From contig JBDIBF010000007.1 in NCBI GenBank assembly GCA_039812765.1, positions 3,722-67,721 of the forward strand: a DNA stretch of 64,000 nucleotides. The letters are read 5' to 3'. The translations under genes were made by a program, and so were the position numbers. Shown here piece by piece: positions 17,805 to 26,589 of the stretch. Positions within the stretch are counted from its first letter, which is position 1; each line of letters begins with the position of its first letter. The notes under the pieces are model-generated. The model saw only the letters and a program-made list of their open reading frames with translations. It did not search any database and was not told the DNA's origin. The stretch is from JADJVL01 sp039812765. Lineage in GTDB: Bacteria; Acidobacteriota; Holophagae; Holophagales; Holophagaceae.

Positions 17805-19571
17805 ATGCAGCCCGACAATCCCTATCGCCAGGCGCGCCTGGACAAGCTCGAGAAGCTCAAGGCGCTGGGGATCGATGTCTGGCCGCGCAAGGCGGTGCGG
17901 GACCGGAGCCTGGCCGAGGCCCGGGCGGCCTTCGACCCGAAGACCGGGGAGGAGCTGGAGGCTGCGCCCGTGACCGTCTCGGTGATGGGCCGCGTCACGG
18001 CCTACCGGGACAGCGGCAAGACCTGCTTCCTGAACCTCATGGAAGGGGGCGTGAAGCTCCAGGTCTACGCCCGCAAGGACGCGCTCTCCGAGACGGAATG
18101 GGAGATCGTCCGGCTGCTGGACCTGGGCGACTTCCTGAGCGTCACCGGCACGATGATGCGCACGAAGACCGGGGAGCTGACGGTGAAGGCCTCCGCGGTG
18201 CAGTTCCTCACCAAGGCCATGCTGCCCCTGCCGGAGAAGTGGCACGGCCTCCAGGACAAGGAGCTCCGCTACCGCCAGCGCTACCTCGATCTCGTGAGCA
18301 ATCCGGAAGTGCTGGACACCTTCATGACCCGCTCCAAGATCCTGGCCGGCATTCGCCGTTTCATGGAGGAGGCCGGATACCTCGAGGTCGAGACGCCGAT
18401 GATGCAGCCCATCCCCGGCGGCGCGACGGCGCGGCCCTTCATCACCCACCACAACGCCCTGGACATGCCCCTCTACCTGCGCATCGCGCCGGAGTTGTAC
18501 CTGAAGCGCCTCATCGTGGGCGGCTTCCCCAAGGTCTTCGAGATCAACCGCAATTTCCGCAACGAGGGGCTGAGCGTCCGCCACAACCCCGAGTTCACGA
18601 TGATGGAGTTCTATTCCGCGGGCGAGGACCTGCGGGACATGATGGTGCTCACGGAGAACCTCTTCGAGGCCATCGCGAGGCAGTGCGGCGGGCCCGAGGA
18701 TGGCATCGTCCGGCCGTGGAACGGGCAGACCATCAGCTACCAGGCGCCGTTCCGTCGGCTCACGCTCAAGGACGCCATCTCGGAGTATGGCGGCCTCGAG
18801 CGCAGCCTGCTGGAGGACGAGGCCAGCATCCGCCACTTCGCGGCCAACGCGGGCGTCGAGGACCTCGACAAGAAGAGCGCCGGCGTCCTGCTGGGCGACC
18901 TCTTCGAGCACTACGCCGAGCACCACCTGATCCAGCCCACCTTCATCACGGACTACCCGATCGAGCTGAGCCCGCTCACCAAGACGCTGCCCGGCAATGA
19001 CCGCTTCGTGGACCGCTTCGAGCTCTTCATCGGCGGCATGGAGCTGGCGAACGCCTACAGCGAGCTGAACGACCCCATGGAGCAGCTGGGCCGCTTCATG
19101 AGCCAGATGCAGGAGCGCGAGGCCGGCAACGACGAGGCCATGATGCTCGACCAGGACTTCATCAACGCCCTGGAGCACGGCTTCCCCCCCACCGGCGGCG
19201 AAGGCATCGGCATCGACCGCATGGTCATGCTCATGACCGACAGCGCCAGCATCCGGGACGTGATCCTGTTCCCGCTGATGCGGCCTCAAAAATTCGTTTT
19301 TAGTCTGAGCTTTCCAAAAGACATTAGAATAGGGCAACTGATTGAATTTAAATTCAATAAATATTTAAGTACGCCAATTTATGCGACGGTAGGGGATCAG
19401 AAAGATCTTATTGTTGTCGATGGTGTCAAACATAGATTAACACAATTTACTCATAAATTGCTAAGCGAGTTTCCCGAAATCCCAAAGAACAATGCTGTAA
19501 TTGTAAATGCTGAAGTCGACATTGCCTTCGAAAGTTATTGGTTGCAGTCTTCGGAGAGCAATGATCGATGA
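17805..19571 (+). CDS. lysS: lysyl-tRNA synthetase with foreign C-terminal extension
   Basis: Class II synthetase that charges tRNA-Lys. The N-terminal OB-fold anticodon domain is followed by the catalytic core with motif 2 (FEINRNFRNEG) and motif 3 (GEGIGIDRMVMLMTDS), ending in ILFPLMRP, where normal LysS stops within a few residues. Here the frame continues for about 93 more residues (KFVFSLSFPKDIRIG onward) encoded by AT-rich DNA with wholly different codon use, because the native stop has been replaced at about 19286. The extension has no recognised fold. GGAG six bases before ATG 17805 supports the start. Whether the extension is tolerated or cleaved is unknown. Confidence 0.9.
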   Translation: MQPDNPYRQARLDKLEKLKALGIDVWPRKAVRDRSLAEARAAFDPKTGEELEAAPVTVSVMGRVTAYRDSGKTCFLNLMEGGVKLQVYARKDALSETEWEIVRLLDLGDFLSVTGTMMRTKTGELTVKASAVQFLTKAMLPLPEKWHGLQDKELRYRQRYLDLVSNPEVLDTFMTRSKILAGIRRFMEEAGYLEVETPMMQPIPGGATARPFITHHNALDMPLYLRIAPELYLKRLIVGGFPKVFEINRNFRNEGLSVRHNPEFTMMEFYSAGEDLRDMMVLTENLFEAIARQCGGPEDGIVRPWNGQTISYQAPFRRLTLKDAISEYGGLERSLLEDEASIRHFAANAGVEDLDKKSAGVLLGDLFEHYAEHHLIQPTFITDYPIELSPLTKTLPGNDRFVDRFELFIGGMELANAYSELNDPMEQLGRFMSQMQEREAGNDEAMMLDQDFINALEHGFPPTGGEGIGIDRMVMLMTDSASIRDVILFPLMRPQKFVFSLSFPKDIRIGQLIEFKFNKYLSTPIYATVGDQKDLIVVDGVKHRLTQFTHKLLSEFPEIPKNNAVIVNAEVDIAFESYWLQSSESNDR

Positions 19572-20581
19572 TTTATTTACCAAGAATTATTAATTTAATA
19601 AATGAAGTAATGAAAAATAAGATGTGGGTACTGATGGCTTTGCCTTTACTGTTTTCATGCAATCGACGTTCACACGTTCAATTTTCTAATCCATACTCTA
19701 TTACTGTAGATTCCGAAAATAATATTTATGTACTTGATTGCACATCTGTCATTCGAAAAATTCAAAAAACCAGTGTAAACACAATGTTTGGAAGACATGG
19801 ATACCTTCCGGAAAATGAAATAATTCAGATTATTTCAATAGATGTAAATACTATTATTGCGATCCACCGTACATTTATCGAATCGATTTCCCAAGATGGG
19901 AAAACTAAGTTAATTGCAGGAGACAAAAAATTTCGGGGGTTTTCCGAAGCGACCGGCGGGGAAGCTCGTTTTGGTTGGATCGGGGAAGCTGTGGTGACAA
20001 GTTATCACTCGATTATTATTATAGACTATGATAATAAAGCAATCAGAGAAATTATGTTAGATGGGAGCAATAAAATAATTTGCAAAAATAGAATTACTTT
20101 AAACAACGGTACTTCGATAGAGATAAAACCTGAGTTATTGGCAATAAATCAAAAAACAAATGATCTATATTTCGACGATGGGAGTATCAACGCGATAATA
20201 AAACTTGATCGGAAATCAGGAGTTTTTTATTTGATTGCATCACATCCAAAAACATACGATGGTTATTCGGCAGATGGCATTGTTAAACCATATAAAATGC
20301 TAGTTGCATCAGATGATAATTTGGTTCTTGGTGGGAATGGGGTATTGATTAAGCTCTCATTGAGTGGCGTTCAACAGTTGTGTGGTCGCCAGGGTGAGCT
20401 TGATTTCCGAAATGGAGACCCTAAAACCACTAGACTTAATGGCTTTATTGACTTTTGTGTTTATAATAAGAATGAATTATTGCTTTTAGATTCGCATGCT
20501 ATTAGAAAAATGGATCAAGCAGGGAATACTACGACGTTGATTGGGAAGCCTGGTAGTCCCGGATGCTGGGAGTAATCAAAA
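19286..20581. other. AT-rich horizontally acquired island
   Basis: About 1.3 kb whose base composition is clearly AT-rich by eye, with abrupt edges inside the last codons of lysS and two bases before the start codon of the aminotransferase at 20583. The hexamer TCAAAA stands at both edges (19286-19291 and 20576-20581). It holds the lysS extension and one lipoprotein gene; no transposase or integrase is seen. Joining the flanks at the repeats would not restore a lysS stop, so this looks like replacement rather than a clean insertion. Confidence 0.85.
19568..20575 (+). CDS. lipoprotein with NHL/beta-propeller-like repeats, AT-rich
   Basis: A 335-residue exported protein. MKNKMWVLMALPLLFSC (from residue 16) is a classic lipoprotein signal with lipobox LLFSC. 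The mature part repeats strands such as SITVDSENNIYVLDC, SIIIIDYDNKAIREI, LAINQKTNDLYFDDG and the end LLLLDSHAIRKMDQAG, the pattern of NHL-type propellers. The first ATG overlaps the lysS stop (ATGA) and has GGAG 11 bases upstream; ATG 19613 gives the better signal peptide and may be the true start. Codon use is AT-rich, unlike all other genes here, showing recent transfer. Function unknown; a surface or periplasmic binding role is likely. Confidence 0.75.
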   Translation: MIYLPRIINLINEVMKNKMWVLMALPLLFSCNRRSHVQFSNPYSITVDSENNIYVLDCTSVIRKIQKTSVNTMFGRHGYLPENEIIQIISIDVNTIIAIHRTFIESISQDGKTKLIAGDKKFRGFSEATGGEARFGWIGEAVVTSYHSIIIIDYDNKAIREIMLDGSNKIICKNRITLNNGTSIEIKPELLAINQKTNDLYFDDGSINAIIKLDRKSGVFYLIASHPKTYDGYSADGIVKPYKMLVASDDNLVLGGNGVLIKLSLSGVQQLCGRQGELDFRNGDPKTTRLNGFIDFCVYNKNELLLLDSHAIRKMDQAGNTTTLIGKPGSPGCWE

Positions 20582-20582
20582 C

Positions 20583-21707
20583 ATGCCTGTCCCCATGCTC
20601 GACCTCTCCATCCAGAACCAGGCCGTGAAGGCCAAGGTGCTCGAGGGCATCGCCGGCCTCATCGACCGCTCCTCCTTCATCCTGGGCGAGAACGTGAAGG
20701 GCCTCGAGGCCGAGATCGCGGCCTACGCGGGGGCGAAGCACGCGGTGGGGATGAGCAGCGGGACGGACGCGCTGCTGGTGGCGCTGATGGCCCTCGACGT
20801 GGAGGCCGGCGACGAGGTCATCGTGCCCACCTTCACCTTCTTCGCGTCGGCGGGGGTGGTCTCGCGGCTCGGCGCCAGGCCGGTCTTCGTGGACCTGGAC
20901 CCCGAGAGCTTCAACACCACGGGCTGGCAGGTGGAGGCCGCCATCACGCCGCGCACCAAGGCCATCATGCCGGTGCACCTCTTCGGCCAGCTGGCGGACA
21001 TGCCCGCCATCCTCGAGGCCGCCGCGGCCTTCGGCATCCCGGTGATCGAGGACGCCTGCCAGTCCATGGGCGCGAAGGGCTGGGGAAAGAGCGCCGGCCA
21101 GTTCGGCGACATGACGGGCTACAGCTTCTACCCCACGAAGAACCTCGGCGCCTTCGGCGACGCGGGCCTCACGATGATCCGCGACGACGAAGCCCTCGCC
21201 GCCCGCGTGCGCCGCCTGCGAGTCCACGGGATGGAGCCCGTCTACATGCACCACGAGGTGGGCATGAACGGCCGCCTCGACGAGGTGCAGGCCCTGGTGC
21301 TGCGCGCCAAGCTGGAGATGCTGGAGGGCTGGCACGAAGGCCGCCGGAAGCACGCCGCCTGGTACCACCAGCGCCTCGCCGCCCTGGACGGCGGGCCCAT
21401 CGCGCTGCCCAAAGAAGTCGTCCCCGACGGCCGCCACATCTACAACCAGTTCACCCTCCGGGTGAAGGACGGCAAGCGCGACGCCCTCCAGGCCCACCTC
21501 AAGGGCCTCGGCATCGGCAGCGCCATCTACTACCCCATCTGCCTCCACGAGCAGCCCTGCTTCGCCGAGCTCGGCTACAAGAAGGGGCAGTTCCCCGAGA
21601 GCGAGAAGGCGGCGGCGGAGGTGCTCAGCATTCCGGTGTATCCCGAGATGACCGAGGGGATGCTGGAGGATGTGGCGAAGGGGATCGAGGGGTTCTACAA
21701 GGGCTGA
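20583..21707 (+). CDS. DegT/DnrJ/EryC1/StrS family aminotransferase
   Basis: PLP-dependent sugar aminotransferase of 374 residues that would make amino sugars on nucleotide carriers for surface polysaccharides. Present are the GMSSGTDALLVALMALDV phosphate-binding region, IVPTFTFFASA, VIEDACQSMGA (Asp contacting PLP) and the lysine in YSFYPTKNLGAFGDAG, followed by the NGRLDEVQALVL segment. ATG 20583 matches the family start; ATG 20595 is possible. It lies directly after the AT-rich island, so its native promoter may have been lost and it may now depend on read-through from the island or lysS. Confidence 0.9.
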   Translation: MPVPMLDLSIQNQAVKAKVLEGIAGLIDRSSFILGENVKGLEAEIAAYAGAKHAVGMSSGTDALLVALMALDVEAGDEVIVPTFTFFASAGVVSRLGARPVFVDLDPESFNTTGWQVEAAITPRTKAIMPVHLFGQLADMPAILEAAAAFGIPVIEDACQSMGAKGWGKSAGQFGDMTGYSFYPTKNLGAFGDAGLTMIRDDEALAARVRRLRVHGMEPVYMHHEVGMNGRLDEVQALVLRAKLEMLEGWHEGRRKHAAWYHQRLAALDGGPIALPKEVVPDGRHIYNQFTLRVKDGKRDALQAHLKGLGIGSAIYYPICLHEQPCFAELGYKKGQFPESEKAAAEVLSIPVYPEMTEGMLEDVAKGIEGFYKG

Positions 21708-21710
21708 GGC

Positions 21711-22032
21711 CCATTCGAACCCTTCAATCCGCAGGCCTTCGGGGTTGGGGTTGACCTTGAACAGGCATCCTTTCAAGGCATGGTTCGCGATGTGGGCGAA
21801 CCATGCCTTGGAAGGGTGCGGGCAAGCGAGAGCGCGCCAGGTTGGGTCGGAGTCCCGATTCCGTGGCACGCCGAGATGGTGGGCCGGAACCTGGTGTTGC
21901 AATCGTCCCTCCCGTGATGCCTCCTGGCCAGGGGATGCCTCATGGCCCTGGCGCGCTCTCGCTTGCCCGCACCTCGCTCAAGCCCAGCCAAAAGGCGGCT
22001 GGGCTTGAGCGAGGTGCCTTGTTAAGGTCAAC
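21711..22032. repeat. nested palindromic element, copy A
   Basis: Gene-free element between degT and the exonuclease gene. Outer ends 21750-21767 and 22015-22032 form an imperfect inverted repeat (15 of 18) starting GTTGACCTT. Inside are a 15-bp perfect hairpin (21774-21788 with 21796-21810, extendable to 20 bp with a wobble), a perfect 25-bp inverted repeat with arms 109 bases apart (21815-21839 with 21949-21973), and a 21-bp perfect hairpin (21969-21989 with 21997-22017) that starts GCACCTCG. Related copies lie at 22978, 33911 and 58377. Confidence 0.85.
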
Positions 22033-22076
22033 TTCCACGTCAACATCAACGTCAACATCGAGGTCAAAGTCCACAG
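22028..22076 (+). repeat. short low-complexity TCAAC/TCAAA-type repeat
   Basis: GTCAAC or close variants recur five times (GTCAACTTCCAC, GTCAACATCAAC, GTCAACATCGAG, GTCAAAGTCC) directly after element A and before the exonuclease gene. It may have arisen by slippage from the end of the element. Confidence 0.5.
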
Positions 22077-22110
22077 CCCAAGGCCGCTCCGACGCCCAGG
22101 AACCTTCCCC

Positions 22111-22947
22111 ATGCTTCGCCCCCCCTCAGAACGCACCCTCTGCCTCTTCGACTGCGAATGGGTCCCCGATCCCGCTACCGGCCGCCGGGTCTACGACCTA
22201 CCCGCGGATCTGCCCGATGCGGAGGTGCTGGGGGTCATGTGGCGGGAGGGCGGCGCCACCGAAGCCGATCCCCGGCCCTACCTGAAAACCACCCTCTGCC
22301 GGGTGGTCAGTCTCGCCGCCGTGATCCGGGAGACGGACGGCCGGGACGTGAAATTGCGGCTGTTCTCCCTCCCGGAGAAGTACGAGCCCATCGACGAGGG
22401 CGAGCTTCTCGCGCGCTTCCTGGGCTACCTCGCTGACAAGCACCCGCAGCTCGTAGGTTTCAACAGCCGCGAGGCCGACCTGCCCATCCTCGTGCAGCGG
22501 GCCATGGTGCACGGGCTCTCGATCCCCGGCCTCGGCCGTCCCGGCGACCACGTGAAGCCCTGGGAGGCCGGCCCCGACTTCTTCAACCGCTTCGGCAACC
22601 AGCACGTGGACCTCCGCGAGATCCTCACGGGCTTCGGCAAGACTTCGGCCCGGCTCCACGACCTCGCCACCGCCTGCGGCATCCCCGGCAAGCTCGGCAC
22701 CGACGGCGCGTCGGTGGTGGACCTCTGGGTGGCCGGCGACATGGCGGGCATCGTCCGCTACAACCTCTTCGACGCCTGCACGACGTACCTGCTCTGGCTG
22801 CGGGCCATGACGCTCGCGGGCTTCGTCAGCCCCGAGGCGCGGCTGAAGGAGGAGGCGAGCTTCCGCGGCGTGCTGGAGGCCAAGGCGGCGGCCGACCCGC
22901 CCTTCGGGGTGTACCTGGAGGCGTGGGCGCGGCTGGGTCGGGGGTGA
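22111..22947 (+). CDS. predicted 3'-5' exonuclease, PolB-like DEDDy family
   Basis: A 278-residue nuclease related to the proofreading domain of family B DNA polymerases. Catalytic acids are visible in LFDCEWVP (Exo I, D-x-E near residues 14-16), VGFNSREADLPIL (Exo II) and VRYNLFDACTTYLLWLR (Exo III with the Tyr and Asp of the DEDDy type). An RNase H-fold pattern of strands connects them. No polymerase domain follows, so it probably acts alone in DNA repair. It is flanked on both sides by palindromic elements. Confidence 0.85.
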   Translation: MLRPPSERTLCLFDCEWVPDPATGRRVYDLPADLPDAEVLGVMWREGGATEADPRPYLKTTLCRVVSLAAVIRETDGRDVKLRLFSLPEKYEPIDEGELLARFLGYLADKHPQLVGFNSREADLPILVQRAMVHGLSIPGLGRPGDHVKPWEAGPDFFNRFGNQHVDLREILTGFGKTSARLHDLATACGIPGKLGTDGASVVDLWVAGDMAGIVRYNLFDACTTYLLWLRAMTLAGFVSPEARLKEEASFRGVLEAKAAADPPFGVYLEAWARLGRG

Positions 22948-22977
22948 GGGGCCGGCGGGGCGGGGTGGCGGTCCGAT

Positions 22978-23342
22978 ATGGGTCGAAGGGGGGAGCGACC
23001 CACCCCTTCCCAGGTCCCGGCCACTCCGGCCACGACGCGCTGCGCGCGTCTGGCACCTTCGTTTGCCACGGTTCGCCAAGGGCGCGAACCATGGCAAACG
23101 AAGGTGCTCTTCGAAAGGCGGAGCGAGGTTGAGTGGTCGGACGTTTTCGTCCTGTTCCTGAGGAGCAAGCGAGCCGCTCGAGACGGGCTCACCGCTGGAA
23201 GGGCCACACAGACCCGGTGTTGACGTTCCAAGAGCACCTTTGGCTGTCGCGGCGGCTTCATGCCGCGGCAGACGAAGGTGCCAGACGCGCGCAGCGCGTC
23301 GTCAGCGCCCGTTCCGGGATCGGCCCACGGGATGGGTCGAAG
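22978..23342. repeat. nested palindromic element, copy C
   Basis: Lies between the converging exonuclease and PilZ genes. It is bounded by the direct repeat ATGGGTCGAAG (22978-22988 and 23332-23342). A perfect 31-bp inverted repeat spans 23032-23062 and 23272-23302. A long hairpin with one mismatch lies at 23053-23107 (24 pairs, loop CAAGGGC) and an imperfect hairpin at 23235-23280. GTTGACGTTCCAAGAGCACC (23219-23238) matches the outer end of copy B at 17 of 20 positions. Confidence 0.85.
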
Positions 23343-23353
23343 ACCCTCCTCCC

Positions 23354-23722
23354 TTACCCCACCCCGAAATGCTCCCCCACGAACCGGTTCAAGGCCTCCA
23401 CCACCCCCGCCGGCGGGTCCAGGAACATCACCCCCACGCCGACGTGCTTCATGGACGCCAAATGCCCGCCGCCCAGGGTGTAGCGCACTTCGCCCCGAAG
23501 GGCGTCCTTGGGCAGAGCCGGGTGGTTCATCACGATGCCTTCGAGGAGGGCCCCGCGCTGGAAGTGCCGGGCCTTCTCTGAGGGCACCATGACGCATAGG
23601 CCGCCGGCGCTCACGTTGGGGGTGGGCAGGCGCTCGTAGGCCGACCCGTCCAGGACGAAGCTGACGGTGGAGTCCCGGTCCAGGGGGACGCGTCGCTGGT
23701 CGCGGCGTTCGGGGTGCGTCAT
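23354..23722 (-). CDS. PilZ domain protein
   Basis: Small 122-residue protein consisting of one PilZ domain, which binds cyclic di-GMP and regulates motility, secretion or polysaccharide synthesis. Both binding motifs are present: RxxxR near the start (RRDQRR) and (D/N)xSxxG as NVSAGG near residue 40. A strand-rich body with GVGVMFLDPP follows, as in the fold. It is monocistronic, divergent from rplI and convergent with the exonuclease gene. Confidence 0.85.
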   Translation of the reverse strand: MTHPERRDQRRVPLDRDSTVSFVLDGSAYERLPTPNVSAGGLCVMVPSEKARHFQRGALLEGIVMNHPALPKDALRGEVRYTLGGGHLASMKHVGVGVMFLDPPAGVVEALNRFVGEHFGVG

Positions 23723-23745
23723 GGGGCCTCGATCGGGAAGATGGC

Positions 23746-23774
23746 TTGGATTCTCAGGCGTTCCGCGCTATCTT
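23746..23774 (+). promoter_or_regulatory. promoter of rplI
   Basis: TTGGAT (23746-23751) and TATCTT (23769-23774) are 17 bases apart, about 130 bases before rplI. The leader that follows contains the hairpin GGCCAGGA/TCCTGGCC and two near-identical copies of GGCCTAACC-GA-GGGG, which could be a regulatory structure. Confidence 0.6.
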
Positions 23775-23900
23775 ATCCCCTTGCGGCCTAACCCGATGGG
23801 GGACCGGATCCGGGGCACCGGAATCCTGGCCAGGACGGGTTCCTGGCCTAACCGAGAGGGGACAGCGGAGATCGCTGGCGCGCGTGCACGGAGCATCAGC

Positions 23901-24368
23901 ATGGAAATCCTCCTCATCGAGAACGTCTCGAAGCTCGGCGTCCGTGGCGACGTCGTCACCGTCAAGGACGGCTACGCCCGCAACTTCCTCCTCCCCCGCA
24001 AGCTGGCCCTCCCCGTCACCGCGGGCAACAAGCGCCAGATCGAGCTGGAGAAGGAGCGCGCCGAGAAGATCAAGGCCAAGGAGATCGCCGCGGCCAACGA
24101 GCTGAAGGCCAGGATCGAGGGCATCACCCTGTCGGTCACCAAGAAGGCCGGCGATCACGGCCACCTCTTCGGCTCCGTCACCAACGGCGAAGTGGGCGAG
24201 CTCCTCAAGGCCAAGGGCTTCGAGGTGGACCGCCACGCCATCAGCCTTCCCCACGTCAAGGACCTCGGCACCTATCCCGTGGAGATCCGCCTCTACCAGG
24301 GCGTGGTCGCCAAGCTGACCCTCGACGTCCAGTCCGAGGCCGCCCCGGCTCCCGCCGCGGCCGAGTAG
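23901..24368 (+). CDS. rplI: 50S ribosomal protein L9
   Basis: Large-subunit protein with two rRNA-binding lobes joined by a long helix. MEILLIENVSKLGVRGDVVTVKDGYARNFLLP is the signature N-terminus (glycine- and lysine-rich RNA-binding lobe); a long charged helix follows (about residues 40-75) and then the C-terminal lobe with LFGSVTNGEV. The 155 residues include a short Ala/Pro tail (EAAPAPAAAE). It is not followed by dnaB and not preceded by rpsR/rpsF, so the usual operon has been broken up. Confidence 0.96.
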   Translation: MEILLIENVSKLGVRGDVVTVKDGYARNFLLPRKLALPVTAGNKRQIELEKERAEKIKAKEIAAANELKARIEGITLSVTKKAGDHGHLFGSVTNGEVGELLKAKGFEVDRHAISLPHVKDLGTYPVEIRLYQGVVAKLTLDVQSEAAPAPAAAE

Positions 24369-24480
24369 GCATCCCCATGGGCCGCCGCCGGGGCCGTCCC
24401 GGCACGCGCGGCCCTTCCCCCCTCATGCCCGGGGCCGGCCGAGCCCGTGCCCGGGTAGACCCTTCCGCCAAGGAGCTCCC

Positions 24481-24780
24481 ATGACCAAGACCGCCTCCAA
24501 GCCCGCCACCGCCGGCATCGCCGAGCTGTCCGCCGCCCTGGCCGACCAGCACGACCTGACCAAGGCCAAGGCCAAGGCCATCCTCGACAGCCTCCGCGAC
24601 CAGATGGTCGAGACCCTCCTCAAGGGCGACCGCGTGAACCTCTTCGGCCTGGGCACCTTCGAAGTGAAGGCCACCAAGGAGAAGATGGGCCGCAACCCCA
24701 AGACCGGCGAGAGCATCAAGATCCCGGCCGGCCGCAAGGTCACCTTCAAGGTCGCGAAGGGTCTCAAGGACCAGATGTAA
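24481..24780 (+). CDS. HU-family DNA-binding protein
   Basis: Nucleoid protein of 99 residues that bends DNA as a dimer. After a short Thr/Ala-rich N-terminal tail come the two helices (ELSAALADQHDLTKAKAKAILD), the strand region VNLFGLGTFEVK and the DNA-binding arm GRNPKTGESIKIPAGR, ending VTFKVAKGLKD. AAGGAG stands four bases before the start, and a TAGACC -10-like box is at 24456-24461. The hairpin at 24799 ends the transcript. Confidence 0.95.
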   Translation: MTKTASKPATAGIAELSAALADQHDLTKAKAKAILDSLRDQMVETLLKGDRVNLFGLGTFEVKATKEKMGRNPKTGESIKIPAGRKVTFKVAKGLKDQM

Positions 24781-24798
24781 GACGTTCCGACCGCCTGA

Positions 24799-24828
24799 CG
24801 AAAAGGCCGCCTCCGGGCGGCCTTTTCG
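24799..24828 (+). terminator. terminator after HU gene
   Basis: Perfect 13-base stem (24799-24811 with 24816-24828), TCCG loop, T-run within and after the right arm, located 18 bases after the stop. Confidence 0.88.
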
Positions 24829-24886
24829 CTTTGTAGTCCCGGCGTTCCCCGGGATCGCCTGTGACGGGGGACGCCGCGACCAACGG

Positions 24887-24892
24887 TAGACT
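24887..24892 (+). promoter_or_regulatory. putative -10 box of pruA
   Basis: TAGACT in GTAGACTGGAG, 24 bases before the pruA start, the same motif and distance as for lysS. Confidence 0.4.
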
Positions 24893-24916
24893 GGAGCTTC
24901 GTCCAGGAGCCGTCCC

Positions 24917-26545
<1,629 letters not shown>

Positions 26546-26589
26546 CCCGCCACGGTCGATGCCATGATGGAGGATCCTCCTCCATCCCC

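Noticed and set aside
16680..19337. Very long minus-strand open frame opposite DUF3187 and lysS
   Set aside because: It runs across two clear plus-strand genes; its composition is typical of antisense frames in GC-rich genomes.
19286..20581. Prophage or transposon as the identity of the AT-rich island
   Set aside because: No transposase, integrase or phage gene and no long terminal inverted repeats are visible; only a 6-bp repeat at the edges.
22028..22076. Possible CRISPR-like repeats
   Set aside because: Repeat units are only 6-12 bases and degenerate, with no spacers of constant length and no cas genes.
22978..23342. tRNA or other structured RNA gene inside the palindromic element
   Set aside because: No cloverleaf, no TTCGA-type T-loop in the right place, and perfect stems are too long for tRNA.
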